Shown piece after piece: positions 46,501 through 58,500 of a stretch of DNA of 64,000 bases. A model generated the notes under the pieces. That model was given only the letters and a program-made list of their open reading frames with translations. It did no database searches and was not told the origin of the DNA. The stretch is from Tetracentron sinense. Lineage: Eukaryota; Streptophyta; Magnoliopsida; Trochodendrales; Trochodendraceae. The stretch spans positions 7,488,531 to 7,552,530 of the forward strand of contig CM026563.1 of NCBI GenBank assembly GCA_015143295.1, given 5' to 3'. Every line of letters begins with the position of its first letter. Within the stretch, counting starts at the first letter, position 1. The position numbers and the translations under genes are program-made.

Positions 46501-49500
46501 AAAAGCCCAGGAATCTGCAGCCTCTCTCTGTCCCATTTCAACTCTCAAGTTTCAGCATTCTTTCACTACTGAAGTGATTATTCATTAGAACAAATAGATG
46601 CACAGAAATTGAAGAGAAAAAAATGACAAAAAGGATTTATTGATCCATCTTTTCCAATTCCAAAATCTCTCCGTTAGCTTAACACCTCAAAACAACCCTT
46701 CAAATTCACCAACCTCTCTAGAATCTGAACTTCTGATTATTTCAGGCCAACAATGATGAGTCCTTGAGTAGACTTGCTCTGCAATTCTGCTCTCAGCTCT
46801 TCCATTGAAATTTTCACCCTTCGAAACTCATAAAAGCAGAATTCCTGGACGCCCATGGATCTGGTTGATCTCAGCTGCCACCCTTGGTTGCAATCTTGCT
46901 GTGGATACCATGAACGTCGACCCGAAGAACAAGCACCCTTGCCGGAAGCTTCATTCAGGTAAAAAATGCACCAATCCATAGAGAAAGATCATTAGAAGAA
47001 GTGAGCAATCACTTCGAAACCCTAGATTTCAGATCTAGGATGTGGTCATGGGAGAATGAATTTAGGGTAGAGATTTATACCTGCAAATCAATCTTGATGT
47101 GGTGGTTTTGGAGTCGGATTTGATATTGGTGCGATTGGAGAAGGAAGAGCGTCGAGCACCGATCGTCGAGGAAATAACTTCTCTTCGTTATTAAAGGAAA
47201 AATTTTCCTTCTAATATAATGGAAAAGTTTTACCAGAGAGAAAATTTCTAGGAAATTGCATATTTTCTAGGATGCCAAACAGGTGAAAGAATTATTTTCC
47301 TTTGGAAACAATTTCCGTCATCTATTTTCCTTACAAACAAACAGAGCCGTAAGAACAAATGTAATTGACATTTACAGAAGCAATAATGTGACATCTACAA
47401 TTAGAGGAAACCGGCAGCAGGAATCCAATATGAAGAATAATAAACAGAAGATGAGTGCAAACAATCACTCAGCTGACTGTTAGGATATTACCATCGAACA
47501 TGCGCAATCTTCAAGCTGCCTAGACTCTACTTATGTCTTTAAGCCTTTGTGAGAGAGAACTGTATGGTGTATCATTCTTTTGGGAGACACAAATAACACA
47601 TGGATGGATCTTAAATCTCTCTTGCTTATAGTCATGTATGCTATGGAAACAGAATGGTAATGAACCCACTAGAAACTAACAGAGTACAATTGACCATATC
47701 GAGGCAGTCTGCTGGCTACCTGGAGCACATTTATTGTGTTTAAGCATTTATACTACTAGCTATATCCTCCCTTTGGGATAAACGTTAGCACTGATGATTT
47801 ATTTTTATATATTTGAAGTCATATCTATTCGGAAAACAGAAAGACAATGAACCTACTAAAAACTTGTTTGTTTTGGCTTCATAATTGCCTTGATTGCTAT
47901 GGTATTTCACTGATGGGATTTTTTTTTCTTTGCGCAGATCACTCTTTCCATCATGCTCTATTTAATGTGTGAAAAACATATTTTTTGCGTATTTATTTTA
48001 TAATTCTTATTCATGCGCGTGTTTTGAGCCCCTTGTTTTCTTCAGGAACGGGACAGTTATTGGAAGATGATGCACAAGTATATAGGCTCAGATGTTACAT
48101 CAATGGTGACACTTCCAGTCTTCATTTTCGAGCCAACTACAATGCTTCAGAAAATGGCAGAGGTTTGTGCAATTTGTATTTTGAATTGCATGCCAATAAT
48201 GTTTATATGTTATATTCCATGCTGCTTATTGCCCATGGGATATTACAAGTTGTCCAATGCCTGTTACAGTTAATGGAATACTCCCAGTTGTTAGATCGGG
48301 CAGATGTATGTGAGGATCCCTACATGCGGATGGTGTATACTTGTAAGTAGTCTCTTGCATTGAAATTTTTATGAGGCAGATGCGTGAATTATCTGATATA
48401 ATGCACTCATTTTCGTTGGTTGCAGCATCGTGGGCAATATCAGTCTATTTTACCTTACAGCGAACCTGGAAGCCTTTTAATCCCGTCCTTGGTGAGACTT
48501 ACGAAATGGTTAATCATGGTGGAATTACATTCATTTCTGAGCAGGTAAATTTTTCAGGACTGCCATGGTTCTATTTTCTTTCTTATTTCGGTTTTGGCTG
48601 CTGTTATTTTCTCATGCTGCCTTTTTTTTTCTTGGAAAAATATTCTCATGTTTGCTGTTGGCTGTAAAAGATGAGCACATTTTTTTGACATGCCTTTAAT
48701 CAGAGAAATGGAAAACGGACCCCAGGGTCAGCTTAGAAGCTGACCCCGTGATCTGGTCCATGGCCCCTTTTTACCACTCATCAATTGCGGTTAGGATTCA
48801 CTCACCCCCTAGGGTTAAGCAATCTAACCATGGTTTTTAGAAAATAGAAAAACAAAATTAGTAATTTTAATTTAATTAAGCTTAACCATGGTTTAAGAGG
48901 TGTTAAAAGGGACACGGGGACACTGCGTTCAGCTTAGAAGAAGACCCTGGAGTCCTCTTCTCAGGACTCTTTTACGTATTATCTGTGACTGTTTTTATAA
49001 TCAACATCTGAATACTTCTTTCTGGTTCTTATTTGCCATGTTTTTTTAGTCCCTAATGATGAAATTTATTGCAAATCCTTTGTCCTTTCAGGTGAGTCAT
49101 CATCCTCCAATGAGTGCTGGACATGCTGAAAATGAACATTTTACTTATGATATCACATCAAAGTTAAAGACCAAATTTTTAGGAAACTCACTTGACATCT
49201 ATCCTGTCGGACGGTAAGATTGACATCTTTGTTTCTCATGATCAATTACTAAACCAGTATTGTTTACATATCTTCTAACTTTTATTGAATCCAATATCAT
49301 CAAATTTCTGGATTTGTTGTATGTAAAATTGACACTGCCAATGAGGCTTTTTACCAATAAAAAAAAATGAGGCTTTGTTCTCTGCTTGAGAAAGAACATA
49401 TATTGCACATGTCCATTGCAAGTGGGCAGTCGCTGGTACTTTGAGTGGGAAAGAGCTATTTTATAACAACCCCTGCCTTCATCTGGAATAGAGTTCAGAA

Positions 49501-52500
49501 TGATGAGTAATAGGCTTTGACCCCGCTTGAATTATCTATACCTATAAAAAAGGAGAAAAAGTGTTGACATGCATCAGTGCATTCACTTGTGAACAGATAA
49601 TATGAACTTTCAGATTTTATTTTTGAACTTAAGGTATGGTGACTTGTCTTAGAACTAAAACCGGTTTCATGTATTTGTCAAGCCCTTTTTTTCCCTTTTT
49701 CTTGATATGGTTTTAGTAGAAATATAGAAACCCTAGTTCTTTGTGTGAAGAGAGGGGCAATAGGGCGGATATTTAATTGGAGAAGAGAACGAATGAGTGA
49801 TTTGTATGGATGACTCACTGTCCTTTTATGTTATAATGAAACATTGATAAAGACATAAATACTATTATTAATATGTAAACAAGAGCATACTAATAAATAA
49901 CATAAAGAGTTATGGGCTTAATGATTTAGGCCCATCATAACACTCTCCCTCAAACAAGGCATAAATATCTAACATGCCTAACTTTGCCAATAATATAATA
50001 ATGTCAATTAAAGGCGACCGTCTTTGTAAGTATGTTAGCAAACTGATTGTTTGTCATGACAAACGTAAGACTAATTGTTCTTGAGCCACCTTTTCACGAA
50101 TAAAGTGTCCATCAACCTCGATATACTTGGTTCTATCATATGGGACAAGTTGTGTGCAATACTGGTAGCTGCTTTGTTATCACAAAATAATTTCATCTTT
50201 GACTGAACTAGAAATCCTAGCTCCGTCATAAGAATCTATATCTCTAACAACTTGCATGCTCCGTGTGTCATTGCCCTGTATTCTAGCTCTGCATTGGACC
50301 TTGTTACAACTAACTAATTCTTGCTTCTCCATGTAACTAAGTTCACCTACAAAGGTACAATACCCTAATGTAGATCTTCTATTTGTCACTGAGCCAGCTC
50401 CGTTCGGTATCTTTATAGCCTTCAACCTGTAAGTGCCCATTCTTTTGAAAAAGAAACTCCTTACTAGAAAATGGTTTTAGATACCTTAGTATACTTTATG
50501 CTACCTCGAGATGTGTCATCCTTGGTTTATGCATAAACTGACTGATTGGCGATTGCACTAATCACAAAAGATATATTAGGGTGTGTCAAAGACAAGTAAA
50601 TCAATTTTTCCAACTAGCCTTTTAGAACATACCGACATCTGCTCGAGGTTTTTCCCCCTCATTGTCAAGTTTGAAATTAGCCTCCATATGTGTATCAACT
50701 GGCTTAACACTCAACTTTCATATGCCTTTTAACAGGTCTTAACACATATTTCATTTGGGATATGAAGATACCTTTATTGGATTTGGAAACCTCAATTCAA
50801 GAGAGTACCTTAATGCTCCTAGATCTTTGATCTCAAACTCTTTTGTAACAAACACTTTTAGTTTTGAATCTCTTGTGGATTGTCACCCGTTATCATAGTA
50901 ACAAAGTTCGGATTCGGGAATTATTCGGAAGGGGTTAAGTTCGAAAAAAAGGGGAAAAAATCGGCAAATTCGGGTTAAGTTCGAAAAAATAAAAATTAAT
51001 AATTATAAAAAATAAGAACGTGATGCCAACTAATCCATCTACCAATCTATATGTATTGACATCTCTTACTATGTTAACATTTATTTCAATTTCTAAAAAA
51101 CAAGCATGATGTAAAATCGCAAACTCAAGAAAAAAATTACATAAGGCTTAAGTGAGCTTTATGTAATTTAAGAAAAAAGAATAATTTAAATTACATGTTT
51201 GTATATGCAAATCAAATTATATAAGCAATTAAAAAATATAAAAACGAGAAAAATAATCTGAATAGATAAAATCAGAAAAACAATATATGAGTGTATTTAT
51301 TTGGTATAACACAGTTATTTAGCAAAATATTGAAATAGCTAGAATAAATAACACAAATCTTATTTTCTCTTAGTTCAGCGGAAATTCAACAGACTAACCA
51401 GCTTGCAAAATTATCTTTTTTCTCTCAATTCAATCAAATGTAATCAAAATCCTAAAATAGCTTACTCGAATAGAGTTTTCTCATTCTTCTATTAGTTGGC
51501 GATTTCAATCAAATGAAGATTTCTCAGTGTGAAATAAGTCTCGAGTTATTAGTAATAATTATATTGCTAATAGAAAATTCATTTTACCCTCATTTTTATT
51601 TTAGAATTCTGAATAAGCATGAACAAATAATTTGTGAGAAATCTTCATTCGGAATAAGTTCGGTATAAGTTCGGAATAATTCGTTCGTTCGGGAATTATT
51701 CGCGAATAATTCGTCAGTTTGGGAATTATTCGTTAGTTCGGGAAAAAGAAGCCTTTTTAAACGGCACCCCTTAAAAAATGAATAGTTCGGGTACAATTCG
51801 GGAATTATTCGAGAACTTTGTTACTATGCCTGTTATTACAATATCGTCTACATAAACGATAGTGTTGTAGTAGTACCACCCACATGTTTCACAAATAACG
51901 TATGATTTGCATGACTCTGAACATAGCCGAACCTCATGATTGCACCATTGAATCTTTCAAACCATACTCTAGGAGATTGTTTTACTCAGATTTCCTTCTT
52001 CAGTTTGTAAACTGTCTTCTTGACTATAAGCCCGAAATCACGGGGGAAGATCCATGTATTTCCTCTAAGTCTCTATAAAGAAACACATTTTTCACATCCA
52101 ACTAATGAAGAGGCCAAGATAAATTCTCTGCAAGATAGTAAAACTCTAAGGCTGTGTTCGGTTCATGGGATAGTGAGTGGGAGAAAAGAAAAGAAAATAA
52201 AAGAAAAGAAAAAGTAAAAAGAAAAGAGAAAGAAAATGATTTTTTTAAAGGGACAAAAATGCCCTTATAAGAGTACCGTTGGGAAGGGTTGAGAGGGGCT
52301 ATAATAGTAATATTACTACCTTTGTTCTCTCAAAACAACCTTGTTTTGTAGAGGAAATTTTTTTGGTGAAAGTTGTTGTACGGACACAACTATAGAGAGT
52401 TTTTTATGGGAAAATGTGTCTTTCTCTTGTACCGAACACCAACCAAACAAGAGAAAATGGGGTTTCCTTTCACTTTACCCCATCCAAACAAGAGAAAATG

Positions 52501-55500
52501 GGGTTTCCTTTCACTTTACCCCATTTTCTCTTAAACCGAACACAACCTAGGAAAATTCATCTTGAAAACTAGAGCAAAAGTCTCATGATAATCCACCCCA
52601 TAGCCTCTTTTCACTTGGTCTATTTCAAGGCTTTTGCAACATGTAAGGAAAGACACAAAAGAAAAGGCAGACACAAAGGCTAGAAGATGGGACGAAAATG
52701 AACTATAGGAGACAAAATGAGAAATATGATGAAGAGTAGTACATGTACGTGGGAACATCATCATTAGAAATAACTGGAATAAGTTCAGGAGCAAACTTAC
52801 CCGAAGAAGTAGGCTCTAAATCCACAGTTGTAGAATGAGGTGGTTGATTAGTTGATGTGACATCAGTTGATGTAACATGTACTTTAGGACATTTGGAATT
52901 AGTTTGTATCTCTTTCTTCTCACCTTCAGTAGACTCAAATAATGAAGGAGGGAGATCAAAGATGGAAGGCAATGGAAGATGGACCTCTTCAATAGTACTA
53001 TTCTCCCCTGAAGAGGAACACCCAAAAAAATAAAGAGTGGACTCAAAGAATGAAACATCCATGCAAACAAACATCTTTCTTGTAAAAGGATCAAAACACT
53101 CATATCCTTTATCTGTAGAGGAATTACCCAAAAAAAGACACTTCACAGACTTTGGATTAAGTTTAGAATGATTAGGACCCAACACATGAACAAAGCACTT
53201 ACATCAACACATGAACAAAGCACATACATCCAAAGACTTTTAGAGGAAGACTAAAAATTGGATGACCAGGACATAATAATTGATGAAGTGTAATGTGTAA
53301 TCAGATAGATTGGGCAATGCTTGTTACTCATAATTTGGGATTATGCCTTTTGCAATGATTGTATATATCCCCACAATAGTCTTGTAGTTGACCTTTTCGT
53401 AAGCATCATGGCAATCAACAGTGTGTTCTACTGTTCTATCATAGGTTTATGGTTCAAAATGATGCAGTCAAGTCCACATGGTTTGGAGGAAAAAACTTGC
53501 TCATGGTTTTTCTATCTTGTGCACAGGACACGTGTGACCCTTAAAAGGGATGGTGTAGTTCTAGATTTGGTACCTCCTCTCTCCAAAGTTAACAACCTGA
53601 TATTTGGACGGACGTGGGTTGATTCACCTGGTGAGATGATCATGACAAACTTGACTACTGGGGACAAAGTTGTGCTATATTTTCAACCATGCGGCTGGTT
53701 TGGGTATGGCGATGTTACCTTTTTCTTTTGTTCTTTCTGAGTTACAACTTGATTGCAATATCTGTTAGCTGTGTATTGGATTGCCTTTTTCTTTTGTGTT
53801 CTTTTTGAGTTATGACTTGATTGTGTCATTTACCCATAGATTTTTTTGGATAAGGTACTAAGTGATAAAAGTTCATTTAATTTATTAAATATTTGGCTTT
53901 GACTCCACTAATCATCATCATCATCATCATCAATGTAAATATTCGGAATTGGCAACACGAATCTTGTTTTGTCATTCGGTTCTATTAAAAATCATAACTT
54001 CGGTTAAGTTGTATGTTATCAAATCTTTTATCACTAACTCTTTCAACATCATTTTTGGCGTTCCTCTCCCCCTTTTATAGCTTTCAACATGCATTAATTC
54101 ACTTTTTCTTATTGGTTCTCTGAACATGTCCAAACCATCTCAACCTATTCAATCTTATTTTATCACATATTGGACCTATCCAGATACTCTCAAATGCGCT
54201 TATTTTTAATTTTATCTTTCTCTGTCTTCCTACTCATCTATCTCAAGTCTCAACATCTTCGTCGCGGCTACATTTTTTTTCTCTGTGTTTTCTCTTTCTT
54301 TTTTTTTTTACAGTTTTCCTTATAAATGGTGTCTTATTAGAGTTGTATTTGGTGGCAGGACTGGCCGCTATGAAGTGGATGGATATGTGTATAATGCTGC
54401 TGAGGAACCTAAAATATTGATGACTGGGAAATGGAATGAGTCAATGAGTTACCAACCATGTGACATGGAAGGGGAACCCCTATCAGGCACTGAAATGAAA
54501 GAGGTTAATTATATTGAACTTTGTTTTCCTTGGTTGTTATTTTCTGTTTTCCACTTTGGTGCAATCAATTATATAGTTCAAATATTATCCCCTATTCTTT
54601 GTGTGTTCTTTAGATTTTCATAATTTAAATATGTTGAATAGAAGGTGTTTATTTACTACTTAACTAATATTTTCTGACACATTTTTTTGGTATTTTTCCT
54701 GTTAAATATTACTGTGTTTTATTTCAATAATTCGAAAAGTAAGAAGCCTTTCATAATTTTCATGTTATTATGTTTTCTGAAATGTACTTGATCAGTGTAA
54801 CTACTATCAGTTCTGGTTTCTTAAAGCCCGGCTTCCAGGTGCTGACATGAGCACATTTCTATAACTTGCTGGTAAGTTGTTATCACACCATAGAAGTGTA
54901 GCAGATGGAATCAGGAAGGTGTGCACACACAGTTGGAGTGGACCTAGAGGAGTCAGCATTGTTTGTTGGGGGTTGAGTGGATTTTCTGATCAGTAAATAA
55001 ACCTTCATAGAACTGTTTTGCTGAACTTGTAGGAGAAACTAAATGCTTGAAAATTTATTGGGTTGCTCTGTTATCCATGCTATGGGGAGATTTAGATTAA
55101 CTCATGGTACTGCCAGCATTTCTTTCATGTTTAACAGAATTCTGGAGCTATTGATAACAAGTTATGCTAGATAACAGGTTGAACATTATCACATCCTTTT
55201 TCATCCAGTAATGCCATTTTTTTTTAATGTGACACTACAGCATTTGTGTTTGCTCCCTGCCTTTTTCATATTGAATCTGGGCTTTAGTAGCTGAGAAGTT
55301 AAAAAGATGTACGGGGATGATTCGGCGTGATTTAGTCTTGTTGATATGAAATGCTCTATAACACTTATTGGAACCTATGGTTCACTTTTACAATTTAATA
55401 TTAAAGTAATCTTATTGATATGCAAAGCTAAAGAGCACTTACTAGGACATATGGTTTACATTACAGTTTTATAGTATAACTGCGTTCTTGTGATCATAGC

Positions 55501-58500
55501 AGTACATTTTGAACACAATTGTTATACGTGATGTAATTATACAACTCCCTTTCTTATGCTACCTATGCAATCAGTTTGATTTGTTGCCATATGAGTAAGT
55601 TTTGGAATGTGTGTCCTATCCAGATTCTTTCTTCTGAAACTTGTATATTCGTAATCACATAGACCAGGGGCTACATATTTAGGGTAATATTCATGCTTGT
55701 TGACAAACATGAAAGTTTCTGAGCTGTTATTATATTGGCCATTTTGCACATGCAGACATGTCATTTGTAGTATCTTTAGCAAAGCACAAAATATAGGTCC
55801 TAAGCTTGGCAGGATGTCATAGTGGCAAGACATGGTGAGGAATCCTGTTGGGTTCCGTGGGGGGTCGTCACCACCTACGGGGTAGGATTGTGGAAGGGCA
55901 TCATGGCAGTGGCTAATCTAGTTGTGCCTAAGTTTCGCTTTCAGGTAGGCCGGGGTTCGGAGGTTAGATTTTGGAAAGATATTTGGTGTGGTTCTGTGAA
56001 ACTAAAGGATGATTTTGGGAACCTCTTCCTCTTAGTGGTTGATAGAGACGCTCTCGTGGGAGATTGTTATGAGTTGCAGGATTTGGGGGTGGTATGGTGT
56101 CTCAAGTTGAAATGGGATTTGAACGACTGGGAATTTGACGATCTGAGTCATCTATTCTTGCGTCTTGGAACTGTCTCGTTGAGGCATTTGAATAAAGATG
56201 TCAGAATTTGGTCTAGGGGCAACAATGATCGATTTCCAGTTAGATCACTAATACAGTCTCTATATTCTACCCTATATGCACCTTTCTCTCATAAAATTGT
56301 GTGGAATCTAGGAATTCCGCCTAAAGTATCTAGAGTCTACCCTATCTGCACCTTTCCCTCATAAAATTGTGTGGAATCTAGGAATTCCCCCTAAAGTATC
56401 TTCCTTCCTTTGGAATGCAACTTTGAATAAGATTTTTACTCGTGATCACTTAAAATCTAGAGGATGGAGGATTGTTAACCGGTGCTTTTTGTGCCTTCAT
56501 GCGGAAGAGACAATGGACCACTTGCTTTTGCGTTGTCCTATGGTGGGTGTGATTTGGGAGGATTTTCTATCCCGAGTTGGGGTGACTTGGGTCTTCTCTA
56601 CGTCCTTTCACATCTTCTTATCATCCTGAGCCTTGGTTAGTGTGGATTGCGCGGTCATCAATTTGGGCGCTCCTTCCTGGAGCCATATCGTGGGTAATTT
56701 GCTCATCGTAACGAGAGTTTTTGAGAACTCTCAATCCTCTATACATTGTATCTGCTCTCGTATTCGCCGCTTGATCCACGAATGGGCAAGCATTCGTTAG
56801 GAGGTAGAGGATGTGAGTCATCCTAAGTTAATTGTATGATTTGGTTCTTGCTTGTTGTCTTTACTTTTGTCCATCTTGGGTTTACAATCTTGTAAACTCT
56901 CTCTTTGTATTTCGCTTTTGATTAATACATGGTTGCCTTATCGATAAAAAAAAAGTTTGGTCTAACGTGCATTTTTTTTTCTTTCCTATATTAAGAACTT
57001 AATTGTGGGATACATATATCTGGTGGCAGCATGTGTTAAATGTTCGTGCAACCGATTAGGTGGAAAATTTTGAACAAAGCGCTTTCATAGGTCTCATGTT
57101 TTTTTTTTATCGATAATCAAGATAGCATCAATAAAATAGAAGAAGGGAAATAGTATAAAAGTTCATAGGTCTCATGTTGGAATCACATTCTTTTGCAATG
57201 ATGCTAATAGTACAGTGAGTGGGCATCATGTGGCTTCACATGCTGCTGCTGTAATAGTTTATATGAAAAATTTACCATTGTTTCTCATTTCCCAGAAATA
57301 CAAAATGAGATATGTATGGCGAATAGACCAAAATATCCATTATGGTTTGCCTCCCAATGGACATAATAAAAACAAATCCTCATGCTAAGAACTATTTTGT
57401 TTTCATCCACCATGTGGGAAACTTTAAAGCCTTTGTAAGACATATACCTTGACTTTGTTAGACACATACCTTACCTTAAAAAAAAAAAATCTTTGATTTC
57501 ATCACTCTCATATTTGAATAATCTGTTTGAGGGACTCATGCGGAATCCATTTATTTGAATTTAAGAACCTTAACTAGGGTTTTTCTATTTTGTTGAAATT
57601 TTTGAAAAGTACTCCCACTTCGCAATAATGGTCCATCGCACGCCTGTTTTGGTATGAAGGTTAATTGCTAGGAGAAACTGCTGAATAGTTTGACGTTCTT
57701 GAAAGCTCTTGGATCTTTATTTTGGATATCATAACCCAATGAATGAGAGCTATTTATCTGTTTTAGAAAGAGATTTTCTTTGTAACCCCTTCATTATAAT
57801 ATACCCTTATATTCCATGTTATAGGGAGTTGAATTTTAGCATGGCAGGAGTTTTATTTAGGCAATGAATGGATATGTTATCCATGCCAATTAAATGAATG
57901 GAGCAAAACTCAACAAATGTGACTATTTTTTTCATGTTGTAGGCTTTCTTCCCATAAAGGACTTTAGCTTGAACATGCATAGTATGCAAACAAATAATTC
58001 CCTGTGGCATCCGAGGATGATGATGATGTTTGCATGCCACTGTACAAACAGACTCCTGAGATAATTACTGATTTTATATATTTTTTGGTAACTAATTAGC
58101 TATTATTTCAGGCTATGCTGGTTGCTGAGTTAGTAAAAAAAACTATTAATCTGAACTACGCTCATTGGTATCTATTCTGGTGATCCCGTTCTGCAGGTTT
58201 GGAGAGTTGCTGATGTTCCAGAGAATGACAAATTTCAATACACATATTTTTCTCATAAATTAAACAGTTTTGACACTGCACCTAGGAAGTTGTTGGCATC
58301 GGATTCTCGTTTGCGTCCTGATAGATATGCACTTGAGAAGGGTGATCTATCCAAAGCTGGTGCTGAAAAGAGCAGGTCTCTCTCTCTCTGAATAGTTCCT
58401 AAAACATGACTCTCGTATTACACATGGTCACTTGGTGTGGGATTCAGAGCCTACATTTGATAGTTTTTTACCAAGGAGATATTCATGGGACAAAAATTGC

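Larger units (their letters stand above)
49720..53240 (-). mobile_element. Degenerate Ty1/Copia retrotransposon in ORP3 intron 6
   Basis: On the minus strand, in order from high to low coordinates: a post-integrase connector ([20 protein letters not shown], near 53150), the start of reverse transcriptase ([16 protein letters not shown], near 52590), the catalytic YVDD codons (51843-51854), and a [13 protein letters not shown] block near 50870. RNase H remnants follow ([17 protein letters not shown] and [12 protein letters not shown], 50130-50310). It ends in sequence resembling an LTR boundary near 49700-49960. Frameshifts and stops are frequent. Gag, protease, most of integrase and a clear 5' LTR are missing. 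Two later insertions (50894-51828, 52150-52547) interrupt the reverse transcriptase region. It is dead and serves as intron filler. Confidence 0.8.

Noticed and set aside
48371..48667. ATG-started frame over ORP3 exon 5
   Set aside because: Begins inside intron 4. The exon starts at 48426 after TTGCAG, and the phase matches exon 4.
52703..53185. Minus-strand host gene of 160 codons in ORP3 intron 6
   Set aside because: The protein matches the connector after Copia integrase ([17 protein letters not shown]) and continues into a broken reverse transcriptase.
55822..56629. Independent host gene in ORP3 intron 8
   Set aside because: The frame matches the C-terminal zinc-binding part of plant L1 LINEs and ends with an A-run.
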